Below, in pieces: positions 1 through 11,034 of a stretch of DNA of 64,000 nucleotides; the first letter of the stretch is position 1, and each line of letters begins with the position of its first letter. A program made the position numbers and the translations under genes. Under the pieces are notes generated by a model. It was not told the DNA's origin. It was given only the letters and a program-made list of their open reading frames with translations, and searched no databases. Source of the stretch: Pyropia yezoensis (lineage: Eukaryota; Rhodophyta; Bangiophyceae; Bangiales; Bangiaceae); the NCBI GenBank assembly GCA_009829735.1, contig CM020620.1, positions 62,001 to 126,000 of the forward strand. Direction: 5' to 3'.

Positions 1-1830
1 CCCCCCCCCGACGCCTCCTGGTCCATCACCCTCTCCCCGGTGCGCGCCGCCGGCGAGTCGCCGGCGCGCCTCGCGGCGCGCGCCGCCGCGCTGCGCGGCT
101 TGAGCCGGCGGGGGGTGGTGCTGGACCAGCTGGTGCCGCCCCTTCCGCCGGGCACGGCGCCCCCCTACTTTGTGCCCATCCCGGTGGGGGTGGTCAACTG
201 GACCGCCTCGTCGTCGGGCGCAGGTGGAGCTCCCAATACCTTCGTGTCGACGGCGGGCGAGACGGAAGTGGTCGTTGGCCTGGAGGGGGGGGGCACCTCT
301 GGACCGTCTTCGTGTGGGGCGACCCTGCTTGTGCGCCTCCAGTCCCTTGCACCGGCATGCCCGGTGCGTTGCATTGACACATCGGGCGACTGCGGGGGGC
401 GCCAGGGGGGCGGCCTGGTGCAGCCAGTGGTCAGGGTGCCGTCCACCAAGCCTGCCTCTGCCGCCGTCGCCGCCACTGCCGCCCCCTCCCAACAAACAGG
501 CACCCCCGGGCGGCGACGCGCCGCCGTCTCTGCCCTCACGCGGGCGGCGCCTCAAAGTGATGCGGTGGGGGTGATGGCGCGCCAGCGGTCGACGCTGCCG
601 CGTGCCTTTCTCCCCGCCCCAGAGGCACGCGTGGTGGGCGGGAGGCCGTTGAGGCTCCCGGAGCAGCGGCTCCTCGTCTTCATGGTCGACGCAAACGGCT
701 CGGTGTGCAGCGGCTCAGTCATCTCCGCCACCCACGTCCTCACCGCCGCCCACTGCGCGGTGGCCGTCAGCAGCACGGTGTACGTGGGTAGGTCTGGCGG
801 CTCGGCGTCGGCGCGCGGTACTCCCCACACCGTCTCCCGCTTTGTCCCGCACCCGCTCTTTACTCTGGACACGGGCCTCCACGACGTGGCGGTGGTGGAG
901 CTGGCCGCCCCGGTCCGCTCTCCCGCTGGTGAGGTGCCCGTGATGGTACTCCCGAGGCCCGGCACAGAGCCGCTCGTCGGCTCGTACGCCCGTGCCGCGG
1001 GTTATGGCAAGGTGGATGAGAACCTTCTCCTGGACCCGGTCGACGCGGCGCTCCTCTCTGTGGACATCCCCGTTCTGGCAAAGCCCGTGTGCCTGGCCGC
1101 CCGCCGCCGGGCCGCGGCGGGGGCCCCCCTGACCGACTTGGACGCCCGAATCGGCAACCCGGCCCTGCTGTGCGCCGGCTACCTCGACGGCGGCTGCGAC
1201 ACGTGTGCGGGCGACAGCGGCGGCCCCCTGTACCAGACCGTGACGCGGGTAGTGGCGGGGATGGAGGTCCCGTCGACCGTGCAGGTCGGCGTCACGTCCT
1301 TTGGGGACGGCTGTGCCAACGTTGACCAGCCAGGGGTGTACACCCTCGTGGCGCCCCACACAGACTGGATTGAGGGGGTCATGGCGAGCGGCAGCGCGGC
1401 TATCGACGGCGTCAACGGTGGCGGGGGAGAAAGGGAAGGGAGCGCAGGTGCCGCGACTGGGGGGAATGGCGGGGGAGCGGGTGGGGTCACCCCCGGCCGC
1501 CCCACCGGTTCCGTCCCCGTCGGTGCGCCCGACGGTGGTGGGGCCGACGCTGCCGGCCCGCCTGCCAACGGCTCCTCGCCCGCCCCCGACGGCGGCGTCA
1601 CTGGGCGTGCACCACCTGACACAGGGGCGGGAGGGGGTGACGCCAGCGGCGGCGACAGCGGCAGCAGCATCGGCAGCAGCGACGGCGGCGGCGCCGCGTG
1701 GTGGGTGATTGCCTTATCCGCTGGCTGCGCCATCCTGGGCGTGACGGCGGTGGTTGTGGCCGGCGCGCTCTTGCACAGGCGTCATCAGGAAAATGGCGGC
1801 AGTCTCCGGCCAAGTGGGGGCGATCCGTAA
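1..1830 (+). CDS. Trypsin-like serine protease with C-terminal membrane anchor (5' partial)
   Basis: S1-family serine protease, probably secretory and anchored at the cell surface. The frame is open from base 1 and no ATG precedes the protease domain in the window, so the true start lies upstream; 609 codons are visible. A Cys-rich, Pro/Ala-rich pro-region is followed by an RVVGG activation site (VVGG from residue 211). The catalytic triad is complete: His251 in TAAHC, Asp295 in HDVAVVEL, Ser406 in CAGDSGGPL. After the domain comes a Gly/Ser/Pro-rich stalk (about residues 465-560), one hydrophobic helix (residues 567-591) and a short basic tail. Trypsin family is certain; substrate and activating enzyme are unknown. 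The membrane topology is inferred from the hydrophobic segment. Confidence 0.88.
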   Translation, partial: PPPDASWSITLSPVRAAGESPARLAARAAALRGLSRRGVVLDQLVPPLPPGTAPPYFVPIPVGVVNWTASSSGAGGAPNTFVSTAGETEVVVGLEGGGTSGPSSCGATLLVRLQSLAPACPVRCIDTSGDCGGRQGGGLVQPVVRVPSTKPASAAVAATAAPSQQTGTPGRRRAAVSALTRAAPQSDAVGVMARQRSTLPRAFLPAPEARVVGGRPLRLPEQRLLVFMVDANGSVCSGSVISATHVLTAAHCAVAVSSTVYVGRSGGSASARGTPHTVSRFVPHPLFTLDTGLHDVAVVELAAPVRSPAGEVPVMVLPRPGTEPLVGSYARAAGYGKVDENLLLDPVDAALLSVDIPVLAKPVCLAARRRAAAGAPLTDLDARIGNPALLCAGYLDGGCDTCAGDSGGPLYQTVTRVVAGMEVPSTVQVGVTSFGDGCANVDQPGVYTLVAPHTDWIEGVMASGSAAIDGVNGGGGEREGSAGAATGGNGGGAGGVTPGRPTGSVPVGAPDGGGADAAGPPANGSSPAPDGGVTGRAPPDTGAGGGDASGGDSGSSIGSSDGGGAAWWVIALSAGCAILGVTAVVVAGALLHRRHQENGGSLRPSGGDP

Positions 1831-2237
1831 CAGGTCAAGGGTATCTGTGGCCGCGTCGGTGTATGGGGGCAAGGTGGGGGTGGGGGGGGGGGGGGGGGGG
1901 GGGGTTGGGGACCCCATCGTCCCCTCACTTGACTTTTTGGGTGGTCACGTACTGACTAACATGACTCTGGCTTTAGCTTGACGGTGACGAGCACGCGAGC
2001 ACAGCGGGGGCGGCGTTGAACATATGTTGGAGTTGGTCTCGTCTGTTACATACGCATCCGTGGCGGCACCTCACCAGACGGCAGCCCTCACTGCTGTCAG
2101 GGATGGGCTGGCTCAGCCAAACTTGCATCGCCAGCCCCCACCACCACTCCCTCCCCCCCCCCTCCCCCCCCCGCCCCGCCCCGCCCGCCCCCCTCCCCCC
2201 GGCCTCCCCCCCGGCCTCCCCCAGACGTCCCTCTTAT
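1831..2237. other. Intergenic, no gene seen
   Basis: Contains a long G run (about 1876-1902) and C-rich tracts (about 2150-2225). The protease and the minus-strand Cys-rich gene converge here. No RNA gene or repeat family was recognised. Confidence 0.6.
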
Positions 2238-3120
2238 TTACTTGCACTGCCCCCCAAAGGGCACGCCCACCTGCCGACAGCACTCGGTGAGGGTAAAAAA
2301 GGCGAGCTGCGTGGCCACCACCCAGCACGCCCGCGGGCAGCACACCTCGTTGGCAAAGTTGAAAGCGCCGCGGCAGCACGTCCGCGCCGCCGCCGCCGCC
2401 GCCGCACCGGGCAGCGCGGCCGCCGCCGCCCTCCACCCGTCCTGGGGCACGCCCCGGCCCCCCGCAATGACCACCACCGCCGTCTTGCCCGCGTCCACGT
2501 CTGGCGTCACCACCCCGTGCGGGGGGGGCGACCCCGCGCCGCCGCCACCCCCACCGTCGTCGCCGCCTCCCCCGCCGCCGGTGCCGGCACCGCCGCCAAC
2601 GTCGCCCCCCCCCCCCCCCCCCCCCCCCGACACGTGACCACCACCTGCACCGCCACCGCCACGAGCGACCGCCGCACCCGCGGGGAGGCGCAGCAGCGGG
2701 CGCGGCGGACCCGGCAGAGGCGGCGGCGGAAGCGGCGCATCCGCCGCCGCGGGCCGCCGCCGCCGCCGCCGGCCGGGGGGCCCCCCGCGCCGGCCGCGCC
2801 GCCGGGGCAGCGGAGGGAGGCGAGCGCGTGGAGCGTCGTCTGGCAGTCGGACGGGCGGACGTTGCAGATGAGCGTCTGGGGGGGGGGCCATCGTAGACGT
2901 ACTGGCGGGCGGGGAGGACCGTTGAGGGGGGGGGGGGCCGCGACGGCGGCGGCGGCGGCGGTGGCCGTGGCCACCCCACCCCCACGGCAGTGGTGGGCGC
3001 CGCCACGGCGGCGGTCCCCAGCGCGGACCCCATCACCGCCGCTGCCGCTGCCACCAGCATCGTGACGCCCAGGGGCGCGCCGCGGCACCGGCGGCGGCGG
3101 GCGGGGGGCGTGGCGGCCAT
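2238..3120 (-). CDS. Cys-rich secreted protein, frame interrupted at homopolymers
   Basis: Not assigned to a family. The minus strand starts with ATG at 3120, a basic N-terminus and a hydrophobic Ala/Val-rich leader that looks like a signal peptide, then a Pro-rich stretch ending in RQYVYDGPPP. The neighbouring frame continues with QTLICNVRPSDCQTTLHAL, and a third frame carries a Gly-rich linker and a convincing Cys-rich end (RTCCRGAFNFANEVCCPRAC ... GGQCK, stop at 2238). The frame changes fall at the C run near 2880-2889 and probably the C run at about 2607-2630, so mis-sized homopolymers are a simpler explanation than gene decay. A secreted or wall protein is inferred from the leader and Cys pairs. 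Short introns are an alternative explanation. Confidence 0.45.
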
Positions 3121-4483
3121 GGACGCGCGTGGCGTTTGGCCCAGACGCGCCGGCAAGAGTGTGGAGGGGGGGGGGGGGCGGCAACGGCCGCAGCGGCAGA
3201 GCAGCGGCAGAGGGCAACGGCAGCTCCAGCGGCAGCAGCTGGGGTAAACGACGAGGCAGCGCGGCGGCGGGGGCGCCCGCCTCTTCTACGTACGTACGCA
3301 CGCTACCGCCCCACCCCCCAAGGCGCACCGCCCTCTTTTGCCGCACCGCAGGCCGCCGCGGGCGGGCTTGCCGCCCGCCCGCCCGCCCCCGCCGCCCGCC
3401 TCCCAGGCGCCCGCCCAGACCAGCCGGCAGGGGGCGGCAGGGGGGAAGGGGGTGGACGGACCACGTGGGGGGAGTGTGGCAGGCGCGGGGGAGGGGAGCG
3501 CGCAGCTGGCCTGGTGCGCCCCCCCCCCCCCCCCACCCGCGGGGGGTGGGCCATCATGGGACCTTTTTCCACGCGCCCCCCCCGCCCACCGCGCGACCCC
3601 GCCTCCAGCCTGCCTGCTTGCCATCCCGCCCAGCCCCCAGGACGGCATTGCTACAACGGCCGGTCGGCGGCGCCCACCAGACGGGAGCCGCAGCCAGGGG
3701 GGGGTGTGCGTGGCAGCGTCCTCCCCTGTCACCCCCCCCCCCCTGCCCCCCCACTCACCCCGACGCTTCCCCATTTTTTTTTTCTTTGGCGCCGCCCGCC
3801 ACCGCCGGCGGTCGACGCGTGCGGAGGGGGTCCCCGTGGCGCCCCCCGCGACCGCGTGTGGCCGCCGACGGCGCGGCGGCAGCGGCGCGTGACGACGACG
3901 CGTGGTCGCGCCGCGGCGGCGGCAGTGGCGGGGCGGGGTCGTTGAGGCGGCGCACCGCCCGCGCCACGTGGGCGGCAGGCCGCCCCGGCGGCACGCGCGT
4001 CGGCGGCGGCGGCCGGGGTGGCAGCCAACGGGCGGCCGCCTGCCGGCCGGGGCGGCCACGTGCGTGAGGGGGGGCGGCGAATGCAGACGGGTCGCGGCGG
4101 CTCTCGCTCGTAGCCAGACGCTGGCGAGTCGGTCGACGACACCGTGGGTGGGGGGCGACGAGGGACAATGGCCGCTCCCCTCCCCACACTTGAAAAGCGC
4201 CGGAAGTTTTACCTGGATACCGTAGCATTCGCGGCAGTCTCCTCCCCCGTTTTCATCCAAAGTTCAGAAGATGGACGAAATTTATGGGGAATGTTAAGAA
4301 ACACCTTTTTTGGGTCCTCTGTGGTGCCAGAATCCAACCCTCGTTGCCCGTCAATCCCCGTACGCCGCCGTCGACCGCCGCCGCTGCCGCCGCCGCTGGC
4401 GACAGGCCGTCTGCCTCTGGCCACTATCCTACGGCGCCAGTCCCGTACGTCCTTCACGGCGTGCCGGGTTACCCTGCGTCGTC
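3121..4483. other. GC-rich intergenic region, no gene seen
   Basis: Open frames on both strands consist of Pro, Arg, Gly and Ala and have no recognisable domain. Several C and G runs and a T run (about 3775-3784) are present. It separates two divergent genes and should hold both promoters; no specific element was recognised. Confidence 0.55.
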
Positions 4484-4788
4484 ATGGCGCGCGTCCGGAA
4501 GAAGCGGAGGCGACCCGACAAACCTGGCCGCCCGTCGACGGATGGGGGGCAGGCGGCGGCTGCCGACGGGGGCGCCCCGCCGGCGGCCGCCGCGGCCGGG
4601 GCGCTGCCGGTCCCCCCCCCCCCACGCTTCCCGCGGCCGACGCTATCGATTGCTCTGCCCGGGAGCATCCTGTCCAACGCCCAGTCCCCCGAGCTCCGCA
4701 CCTACCTGGCCGGCCAAATCGGCCGCGCGCTTGCCATCTACCGGGTGGACGAGGTGGTCGTCTTTGGCGAACGCGACGCTGCTGCCGC

Positions 4789-4820
<32 letters not shown>

Positions 4821-5707
4821 CGGGTCCCGGCGGGCGACGACGGCCACCGATGCCGGTCCCCGAAGCGGAGGACCTCCTCGCCCTGCTGTTGACCTACCTT
4901 GAGACGCCCCAGTACCTGCGCAAGCACCTCTTCCCGCTCAACCCGGCGCTGCGACTGGCGGGGCTACTCAACCCGCTGGCGGCGACGCACCACCTGCCCT
5001 ATGACGAGGCGTTCCGCTTTCGAGAGGGCGTGGTGGTGCCCCCTCCAGGGGCGGCGACGGCTGGCCGGGTGCCGGTGCCGGCCGGCGGCGGCGGCGGCAG
5101 TGGCGGCGGCGAGCCCGTTCCCAGCAGCCTCGTGGACGTTGGCCTCCGCCGCTGGGCGTCGCTGCCGTCGCCCATCGCGTCGGGCACGCGGGTGACGGTG
5201 GATTTTGGGGAGGCGTTTACGACTTCCGAGGCGGTGCCCGGCCGCCACCTCCCCGCCGTGGCCGTGGACCGGTCGGCGCCGCGGGATACGCCCGCTGCTG
5301 GGTGGCCCGCAGGTCGCTACTGGGGCTACACCGTTCGCCGCGCGTCGACGCTGAGTGCGGTGTTTGAGGAGTGCCCCTATGGCGGTGGCTATGACCTCGC
5401 GGTGGGCACCAGCGAGCGCGGCGCCGAGTCCCCCGCCGACGTGGCGCGGCTGGCTGCGGCGGGCACGTACGCCCACGCGGTAGTGGTGCTCGGGGGGGTG
5501 GCAGGTCTTGAGTACTCGGTACAGGGAGATGTGCGGCTAGAGGAACGGGGGGTGGGGGGGGTGGGCCAGGCACCAGACAAACCCCGCGTGGCCGACCTCT
5601 TTGACGCCTACGTCAATGTGTGCCCGACGCAGGGAAGCAATACCATCCGGACGGAAGAGGCGCTGCTCATTGCCCTCGCCAGCTTGACCCCTGCTCTGGG
5701 GCTCTAG
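4484..5707 (+). CDS. SPOUT1: SPOUT-fold RNA methyltransferase, SPOUT1/C9orf114 family
   Basis: Member of the C9orf114 (SPOUT1/CENP-32, DUF171) family of knotted SAM-dependent RNA methyltransferases; animal members are nuclear and linked to rRNA modification and spindle function. The ATG at 4484 gives 407 aa, close to the roughly 376 aa of the human protein, and starts with a basic MARVRKKRRRPDKPG stretch typical of nuclear proteins; upstream in-frame codons look non-coding. Visible family blocks are SIALPGSILSNAQSPELRTY and the IYRVDEVVVF strand (residues about 55-94), the segment with ETPQYLRKHLFPLNPALRLAG (about 140-165), and the C-terminal knot motif VCPTQGSNTIRTEEALLIAL (about 378-398). 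A polyglycine insert encoded by GGC repeats lies near residue 105. No intron is needed. Confidence 0.9.
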
Positions 5708-6216
5708 GAGCGGGCATTGGGAGGGGGCGTGCAGTTTGGGGGGCGCTCAGTGGCGGAGGTTCTGCGGCCCGCTAGAGGCTCTGCCCTCGTCATGAGGTTG
5801 TTTCTGATTCGAGGCATCGCCAGGGTCACTGCTCGCTGTCAACTGCCTGGCGATCGTTTCCTGTAGAGCGCCTTGGCATACTCACCATGCTTGCAGGTTC
5901 TGACCGGGCGTTTTTCTGCAGTGTCGTTCTGTGTGTGCATTATAGCAACTGCACAGCACAAGAAAAGAAAAAAAAGATTTGCAGAGGCTGATGACACGAA
6001 GACGGGGGCGGCAGTGGCATGCACGGCTGGCATCAGGCAGCGGCGTGCACAGCTAGCAGCTGCTCTCACGGTGCGAGGGTGCAGCGCTCTCCTAGTGCTG
6101 GACGCACTGCCCCGCAAAAACTATGCAAGCCGCAGCGCACAGGTGCAAATGCAAGCGACGCACGACCACACGAGGTTCATCGAGAGTACAGCATTCAAAA
6201 GCAGACCACCAGCCGT
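5708..6216. other. Intergenic between convergent genes
   Basis: 3' flanks of SPOUT1 and RPS13. It is less GC-rich than its surroundings, with an A-rich stretch around 5960-5975. No gene was recognised; short open frames have no family features. Confidence 0.55.
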
Positions 6217-7120
6217 TTACATGACAACGCTCTGGTACTTGAAGTTGGCTGGCACCTGCTTGGTCGTCTTGTAGTAGCGTGCCAGGCGGTGGATGCGGGA
6301 CTCGATAAGAATCAGGCGGAACTTGGAGTCCTTGTCCTTGCGGTTGCGCTCCAGATGCTTGCGCACCGCCAGCGCCTTCTTAATCAGCATGTACAGGTCC
6401 TCGGGCAGCTCGGGCGCCAGGCCATTGGCCTTCAGGATCCGCAGGATCTTGTTGCCAGTCACGGCTTTGACCTGAGACACACCCTGCGAGTCCCGCAAGT
6501 GCACGCCAATCTGCGATGGGACCAGGCCCTTCTTGGCCAGCTTGCAAATCTGGTCGCACACGTCGTCCGACGTGATCTTCAGCCACGACGGGGCCGTCCG
6601 CCGGTACGGGAGTGCCGACGACGAAATGCCCTTCCTGTACAGCACAACCCGCGTGTAGAACGCGCCCGGGACCGACAGCAAAAGCAGACGCGCGCAAGAT
6701 ACCAAGCAGCATGAGCAGGCAGCAGCGCGTGGGGCCACCGCAAAATCAACGAAAAGTGAGAATAAAGTCAGTGTTGTGTCCATACCCAGCTGAGGGCACG
6801 ACCCCTAGCGGGGCAGTAGTGCCAAGCCTCACGACGAGGAGCGGCGGGGGGTCGACAGCTGCAATAGTAGCAGGGACAGGGCGGGAGAAGACGTCAACGC
6901 GGCAATAACGGCGGCGGTAGCGGCGGCAGAAGGAAGAACGACAATACAGCCGAAAATGACAGCTAGACGAGCAAAGAGGGACCTGGGAATACCCCAGGGC
7001 GAGGACTGATGCCGGAAAGAGCGGACATAGGCGGTGCCGCGGAGAGCCGTCCCGGCCCTTCAACACAGCGGAAACCAGACGGCAACATCAAGCATACCCC
7101 TTGCTATGCATGCGACCCAT
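6217..7120 (-). CDS. RPS13: 40S ribosomal protein S13 (uS15), two exons
   Basis: Cytosolic small-subunit ribosomal protein. Exon 1 (7120-7098, 23 nt) encodes MGRMHSKG; exon 2 (6634-6217) continues [19 protein letters not shown] through the conserved [20 protein letters not shown] and [19 protein letters not shown] to KYQSVVM. The splice is phase 2: GG at the end of exon 1 joins G of exon 2, restoring the family N-terminus MGRMHxxGKG. The product is 146 aa against 151 in human, short only at the C-terminus. A longer open frame reading upstream of 6634 is intron sequence. The gene is divergent from the DUF1995-like gene and probably shares a promoter region with it. Confidence 0.96.
6635..7097 (-). 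other. RPS13: RPS13 intron
   Basis: 463-nt intron with a GTATGC donor (from 7097) and a GTACAG acceptor (ending at 6635) read on the minus strand. Placing an intron after only 23 coding nucleotides is common for ribosomal protein genes in intron-poor genomes. Confidence 0.88.
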
Positions 7121-7666
7121 GGTGGCGAGGCGGTTGGTGCAGCCCCCGAGGAAGTAGGTAAACCGACTGCCGACAGGGATGGACGACGCCGGAGAGAGGC
7201 GGAATCCTACGTCGCCGACTCGATGGCAGGCTGTGGACGTCGAGACGACGGTGGGCGATCGACGCCGCGACCGCATCCCATTCCGCGAGCTGTCCTTTTC
7301 GAACGTTTCGTCACAATTGCAATGGCTCATTGTAGCACCCCATGGATTTTGTGCACAACTCGTAATTAACATGCGCCCCCATACATTTACTCAGCAGCAG
7401 CATGAACCATTGCTAAAGAACGCATTACATTGTAGGTGTGTGTGACTTGGGGTGTGACATTGTTGCATGAAAGCTGGTCCTGGGCGAGAACGCGATGCCC
7501 CGGCAGCTCTCGCCGAGCTCTATCCACCCGTTGTTTGTCCAGACAAAGCTCTTTTGCGTGCGCTCGCGTCCGCGCCGCCAGCAGCTCCCCCGCTGACTCG
7601 CTCCCGGCACCGTTCTCCAGCGCGCGAGTGTGCTTTTAGCATCAACGGCCCCGGCTGGACTTCCCC
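7121..7666. promoter_or_regulatory. Divergent promoter region
   Basis: 546 bp between the start codons of RPS13 (minus) and the DUF1995-like gene (plus). Base composition drops to moderate GC around 7300-7460, unlike flanking DNA. No TATA box or known motif could be assigned; the regulatory role is inferred from the head-to-head arrangement. Confidence 0.45.
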
Positions 7667-8497
7667 ATGGCGTTTATTTCTTGTCCTTGCTATGACCGCC
7701 CCCCGCCTGTCCGACGGTCCCCGGTCTCGTCCCGTCGCAGCCGCCCCCGCGCCCCCCGACGTGTCCGCGCCCCCATCCCCCCCGCGTCGTCGTGGTCAAT
7801 GCATACGCCTCCCCCGCCCCCGTCATCTAGCCTCATTCCTCCGACCTTTTCGGCGCTCCACGCCGCCGCGACATCGTCGGTGGTACATCTGCTGGGCACT
7901 GGCGTGGCGCCCCCGCTGCTGGAGGTGAGCGTACCCGGACCGGGGGGCCTCAACGCGTCGGGCGACGGCTCGGCGGCGAGCGAACGCGCCGCCGCCGCCG
8001 CGTCTGTGGCCGTCGCGGTGGCGGTGGCGGTGGGCATTGCCGCCGCCGGCCGCCCCGCGTGCCTTCTCCCCTGTGACGCCCCGTGCCGGGCGGCAGCCAA
8101 GGCGGCGGCGGCGGCGGGCGGTGGGGCCCCCCGGGTTCCCACCGTGGTGCGGCTGGCCGATGTCCCGGCTGAGGCGGTGGTGGTGGCCGTCTCCCCCGCC
8201 GGCGAGGCGGCGTGGGACGCCCTTGCTGCCGCAGTTTCCCCCACCGCCGCCGCCGCCGTGGTGGTCGTCAATGGGCAGCTTTGTAGCGGTCTGCGGCCGT
8301 GGGTGCCCGCGTACGCTATCAAACCGATCAGCGGACGGGGGTGGGTGGTGGTGGCCCACCCCCAACCGGGCGGCTGGGTGCTCGTTGACGGCCGGGGGGT
8401 GCGGTTGCCGGGGGAGGTGGAGGTACTGACGCAGGGGCGGCTGACGCGGCCCAACGTTGCGGCAGCGTGGCAGGCTCTACTTGCAGCGGGGGGGTGA
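7667..8497 (+). CDS. DUF1995-like protein, probably plastid
   Basis: 276 aa. The N-terminal ~60 residues are rich in Arg, Ser and Pro and lack acidic residues, as in a plastid transit peptide. The rest resembles DUF1995: an opening strand PLLEVSVPGPGG, an Ala/Val-rich helix, RVPTVVRLADVPAEAVVVAV, then VVVVNGQLCSG followed by AYAIKPISGRGWVVVAHP and GGWVLVDGRG, equivalent to the family's 'NP.L ... y.l+Pl..g.v.r.yP..W.v' order. The acidic residues often seen in this family are sparse, so the assignment is from pattern memory and moderate. DUF1995 proteins in plants are mostly chloroplast proteins of poorly defined role; some relate to photosystem accumulation. Splicing with an upstream exon cannot be excluded. 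Confidence 0.5.
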   Translation: MAFISCPCYDRPPPVRRSPVSSRRSRPRAPRRVRAPIPPASSWSMHTPPPPPSSSLIPPTFSALHAAATSSVVHLLGTGVAPPLLEVSVPGPGGLNASGDGSAASERAAAAASVAVAVAVAVGIAAAGRPACLLPCDAPCRAAAKAAAAAGGGAPRVPTVVRLADVPAEAVVVAVSPAGEAAWDALAAAVSPTAAAAVVVVNGQLCSGLRPWVPAYAIKPISGRGWVVVAHPQPGGWVLVDGRGVRLPGEVEVLTQGRLTRPNVAAAWQALLAAGG

Positions 8498-11034
8498 AGC
8501 GGGGGGAGTCGTGAAAGGAGGAAGGGGAGCGGGGCGAAGAGCGGGGGACGTGGGTGGGCGGGGGTCTGTCCCGCGGTATTGTCGTATCACTCCACCCTGC
8601 TGCCCCGCGATCGCGGGCGGGACGAGTGGACAAGGCGGGGGGCAATGATGGGTGGACGCGGCATGGGGTGGAGGGGGGCACGACCCAGTGTGCAGGCGGG
8701 CGCGGGTATGGCGCGACTGCAGGCGTGGTCCCGGGGCGGGACGACAGTCGCAGTCCCGTGGCGGTGGCGAACCGCACGGGAGGGGGAGCGCCGCCGCGTG
8801 GCCGCACAGCGTGCTCGCGCTAGGCGCGGCCGGTCCTGCGGTTCACCGCGGCGGTCCTCAGACTCTTGGGGGAGTGTCTCCGGTCAGCGTGAGCTATTTC
8901 TCTCTCTTTGCTCTCTCTCTCCCCCTCGTCCCTCCCCTTCCCTGGCCCTGCCCCGCCTCTAGGACGTTCGCGCCGCTGGCTCCCCTCGACCACCAGACTG
9001 TTGGCCTGGTCCCCACTGCCGCGTCCGCGGGTGGGCTTCCCCTGCTTTCCTCGCCTATGCCGCCCACCCCGTCGGTCGTACTTACTGGGGGACCCCCACC
9101 GCCAAGGGTGGGCACCCGCCCCCTGCCCTGTACCCGCTGGGTGTCCCGCGCATGGCGTCCTCGGCTTGGTCGACGCGCCGCTCATGCTGCCGAGTGCGGG
9201 TGCTCGTGTGGATGTTGGATTGCTTCGAGGGAGTGCCTCCGTGTCGGCCAACGGCGGTCAATCGGCGCCACCTGCTGCCGCGCTGCGTTTTGTGGGCAGA
9301 AGGGGAGGCGGGACAACAGGATGGTGACAGAAAGGGTGTGGATATGCCGCACCCCCCCCCCCCTGCGCCCCACCTCCGCGTAGCGCCACGTGTTCGTCCC
9401 GGGCCGCCCGGCGCACAGTAGCGCAGCGGCACGCGCTCCAACCTACGTCTGGCAGCGAGAGGAGGGTGAGGGGGTGGGTGAGGTGGCGGCCCGGACCGGA
9501 GCTGCGGCGGCGGTGGCCATGCGGTACAGTGGACAGCAGCGTCTGTGAGCGGCTGGCCGTGTATAGGAGGCACGGGGGTGGTCACCTCCACCATCCAGAC
9601 CGCTGGCACCTGGCTACTCTCCGCTGGTGCCGGCTGTCGCACCCCCCTCTCCAGCTGGCAGCAGCCGCTGCTAACGTCCCTCCGCTCCGCCGCTGCTGCC
9701 AAATAGTGCTCCTTCCCCTCCTCCCGCTACCCCATCATCCTTTCCTATGGTTGCCCCTGGCGACTATTTCGTATCCTACGGGCGGCAGCTCGCCCAGCCC
9801 CGGCTCCCCCGCTGGCTGCTTGTGGCTCGGTACATTTCCTTTTTCCATGTAGCTCGGGTGGCTGATCTCACGTGGCCCTTCCTCACACAAGGCGGCTGGC
9901 CTCGCATGCCCCTACCCGCCCTACGGGCGATTGGTCACTAAGGCTTGAGCGTGAGTGGTGGGAAGGGGGAAAGCACGAATGGTGGTGCCCCTACCGTCCA
10001 AGCGGCCACCATCGCTCGCTCTGGGACGACCACCGCCGAGGCAGGGCAGAGCCGGCGCTACCTCCTCCTGTCGCGAAGCACAGCGTGCGGGGCGCAGCAA
10101 GCGGCCGCCCACCGGCAGCCACGAAACAGTGGTTTTCCTACTCTGCAGAGCCGCCGTGGCATGCGCGTGCGTGTCCTCACGCCCCCACGACGGCCACACC
10201 AACAGGTGTGTCTTCCGCAGGCAATCCAGTGGCACCCGCCGCCCCGCTCGCCACCGGACGCCATCCTGTTGTCGTTCTCGCCTGACACCAACGCCTGCCG
10301 TTGCCGTCGCTTCCATGAAGGGTATCTTTAGAGCCAACAAACCACGAACTGCCCCCTCCGTCCGCGTTTCCGCCCGGTCATGCTTCTCTTGTCTCCCTCA
10401 GTATGGACGTTCTGCTGCTGCACTCACCAGTATCTATCTTCCTTGGAAGCGTCGTGTTGTCAGTGTCACTCGTCACCAATGGGCACGTGATCTGCAAGTT
10501 GTTTTGCTGTCGCTCAAGTGTTTCTAAACTGAAACTTGACGTGCGACTTGGCCAGGTATTTATCAGCCTCACGTGCGCATTCAGGAGGCTCCCATTCTCC
10601 ATGATCGCTGAAATTGCGGGGAGCTTGGCTGCGTTGCGGGCCGCGGGGCAATGCTCCTCGCGCTGGGCCAATCACGTGTGTCCTTAACAGCGCTACGGAA
10701 CATTGTCGGTGGCACGTAACTCGACGACCACTCAAATGCCGCGGCCCTGCTCGGTGGCCGTCAGTCCGACGAGGTGGCCAACCACAGCCCGGCACGGCCG
10801 GCCATTCCGCGGCGGGGAGGGAGGCCCGCCCGTGGGGGTTAAACTGGGGCCCTCGTCGATCCGCCCTCCGCCGCCATCGTGGCCATCCTCACCACCCGCC
10901 GGACAACGCCGCCCGCCGCTGCTGCCGCTGCTGCTGCTGCCCGGCGTGGTGCTCGGGGACTCCGGGATCGCCGCACCCATTGCTTTCTATCTTTGCCTTC
11001 CTTGCCAGCTGTTGCCAACTGCCGCTCGCCCACC
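8498..11034. other. Long intergenic region, no gene seen
   Basis: 2.5 kb. Open frames on both strands have a composition expected from GC-rich non-coding DNA and no domain, signal peptide plus body, or repeat. 10330-10720 has lower GC. The last ~120 bp before COX5B is pyrimidine-rich (CTGCCGCTGCTGCTGCTGCC and a CTTTGCCTTCCTTGCC tract), plausible as a 5' leader. Confidence 0.5.
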
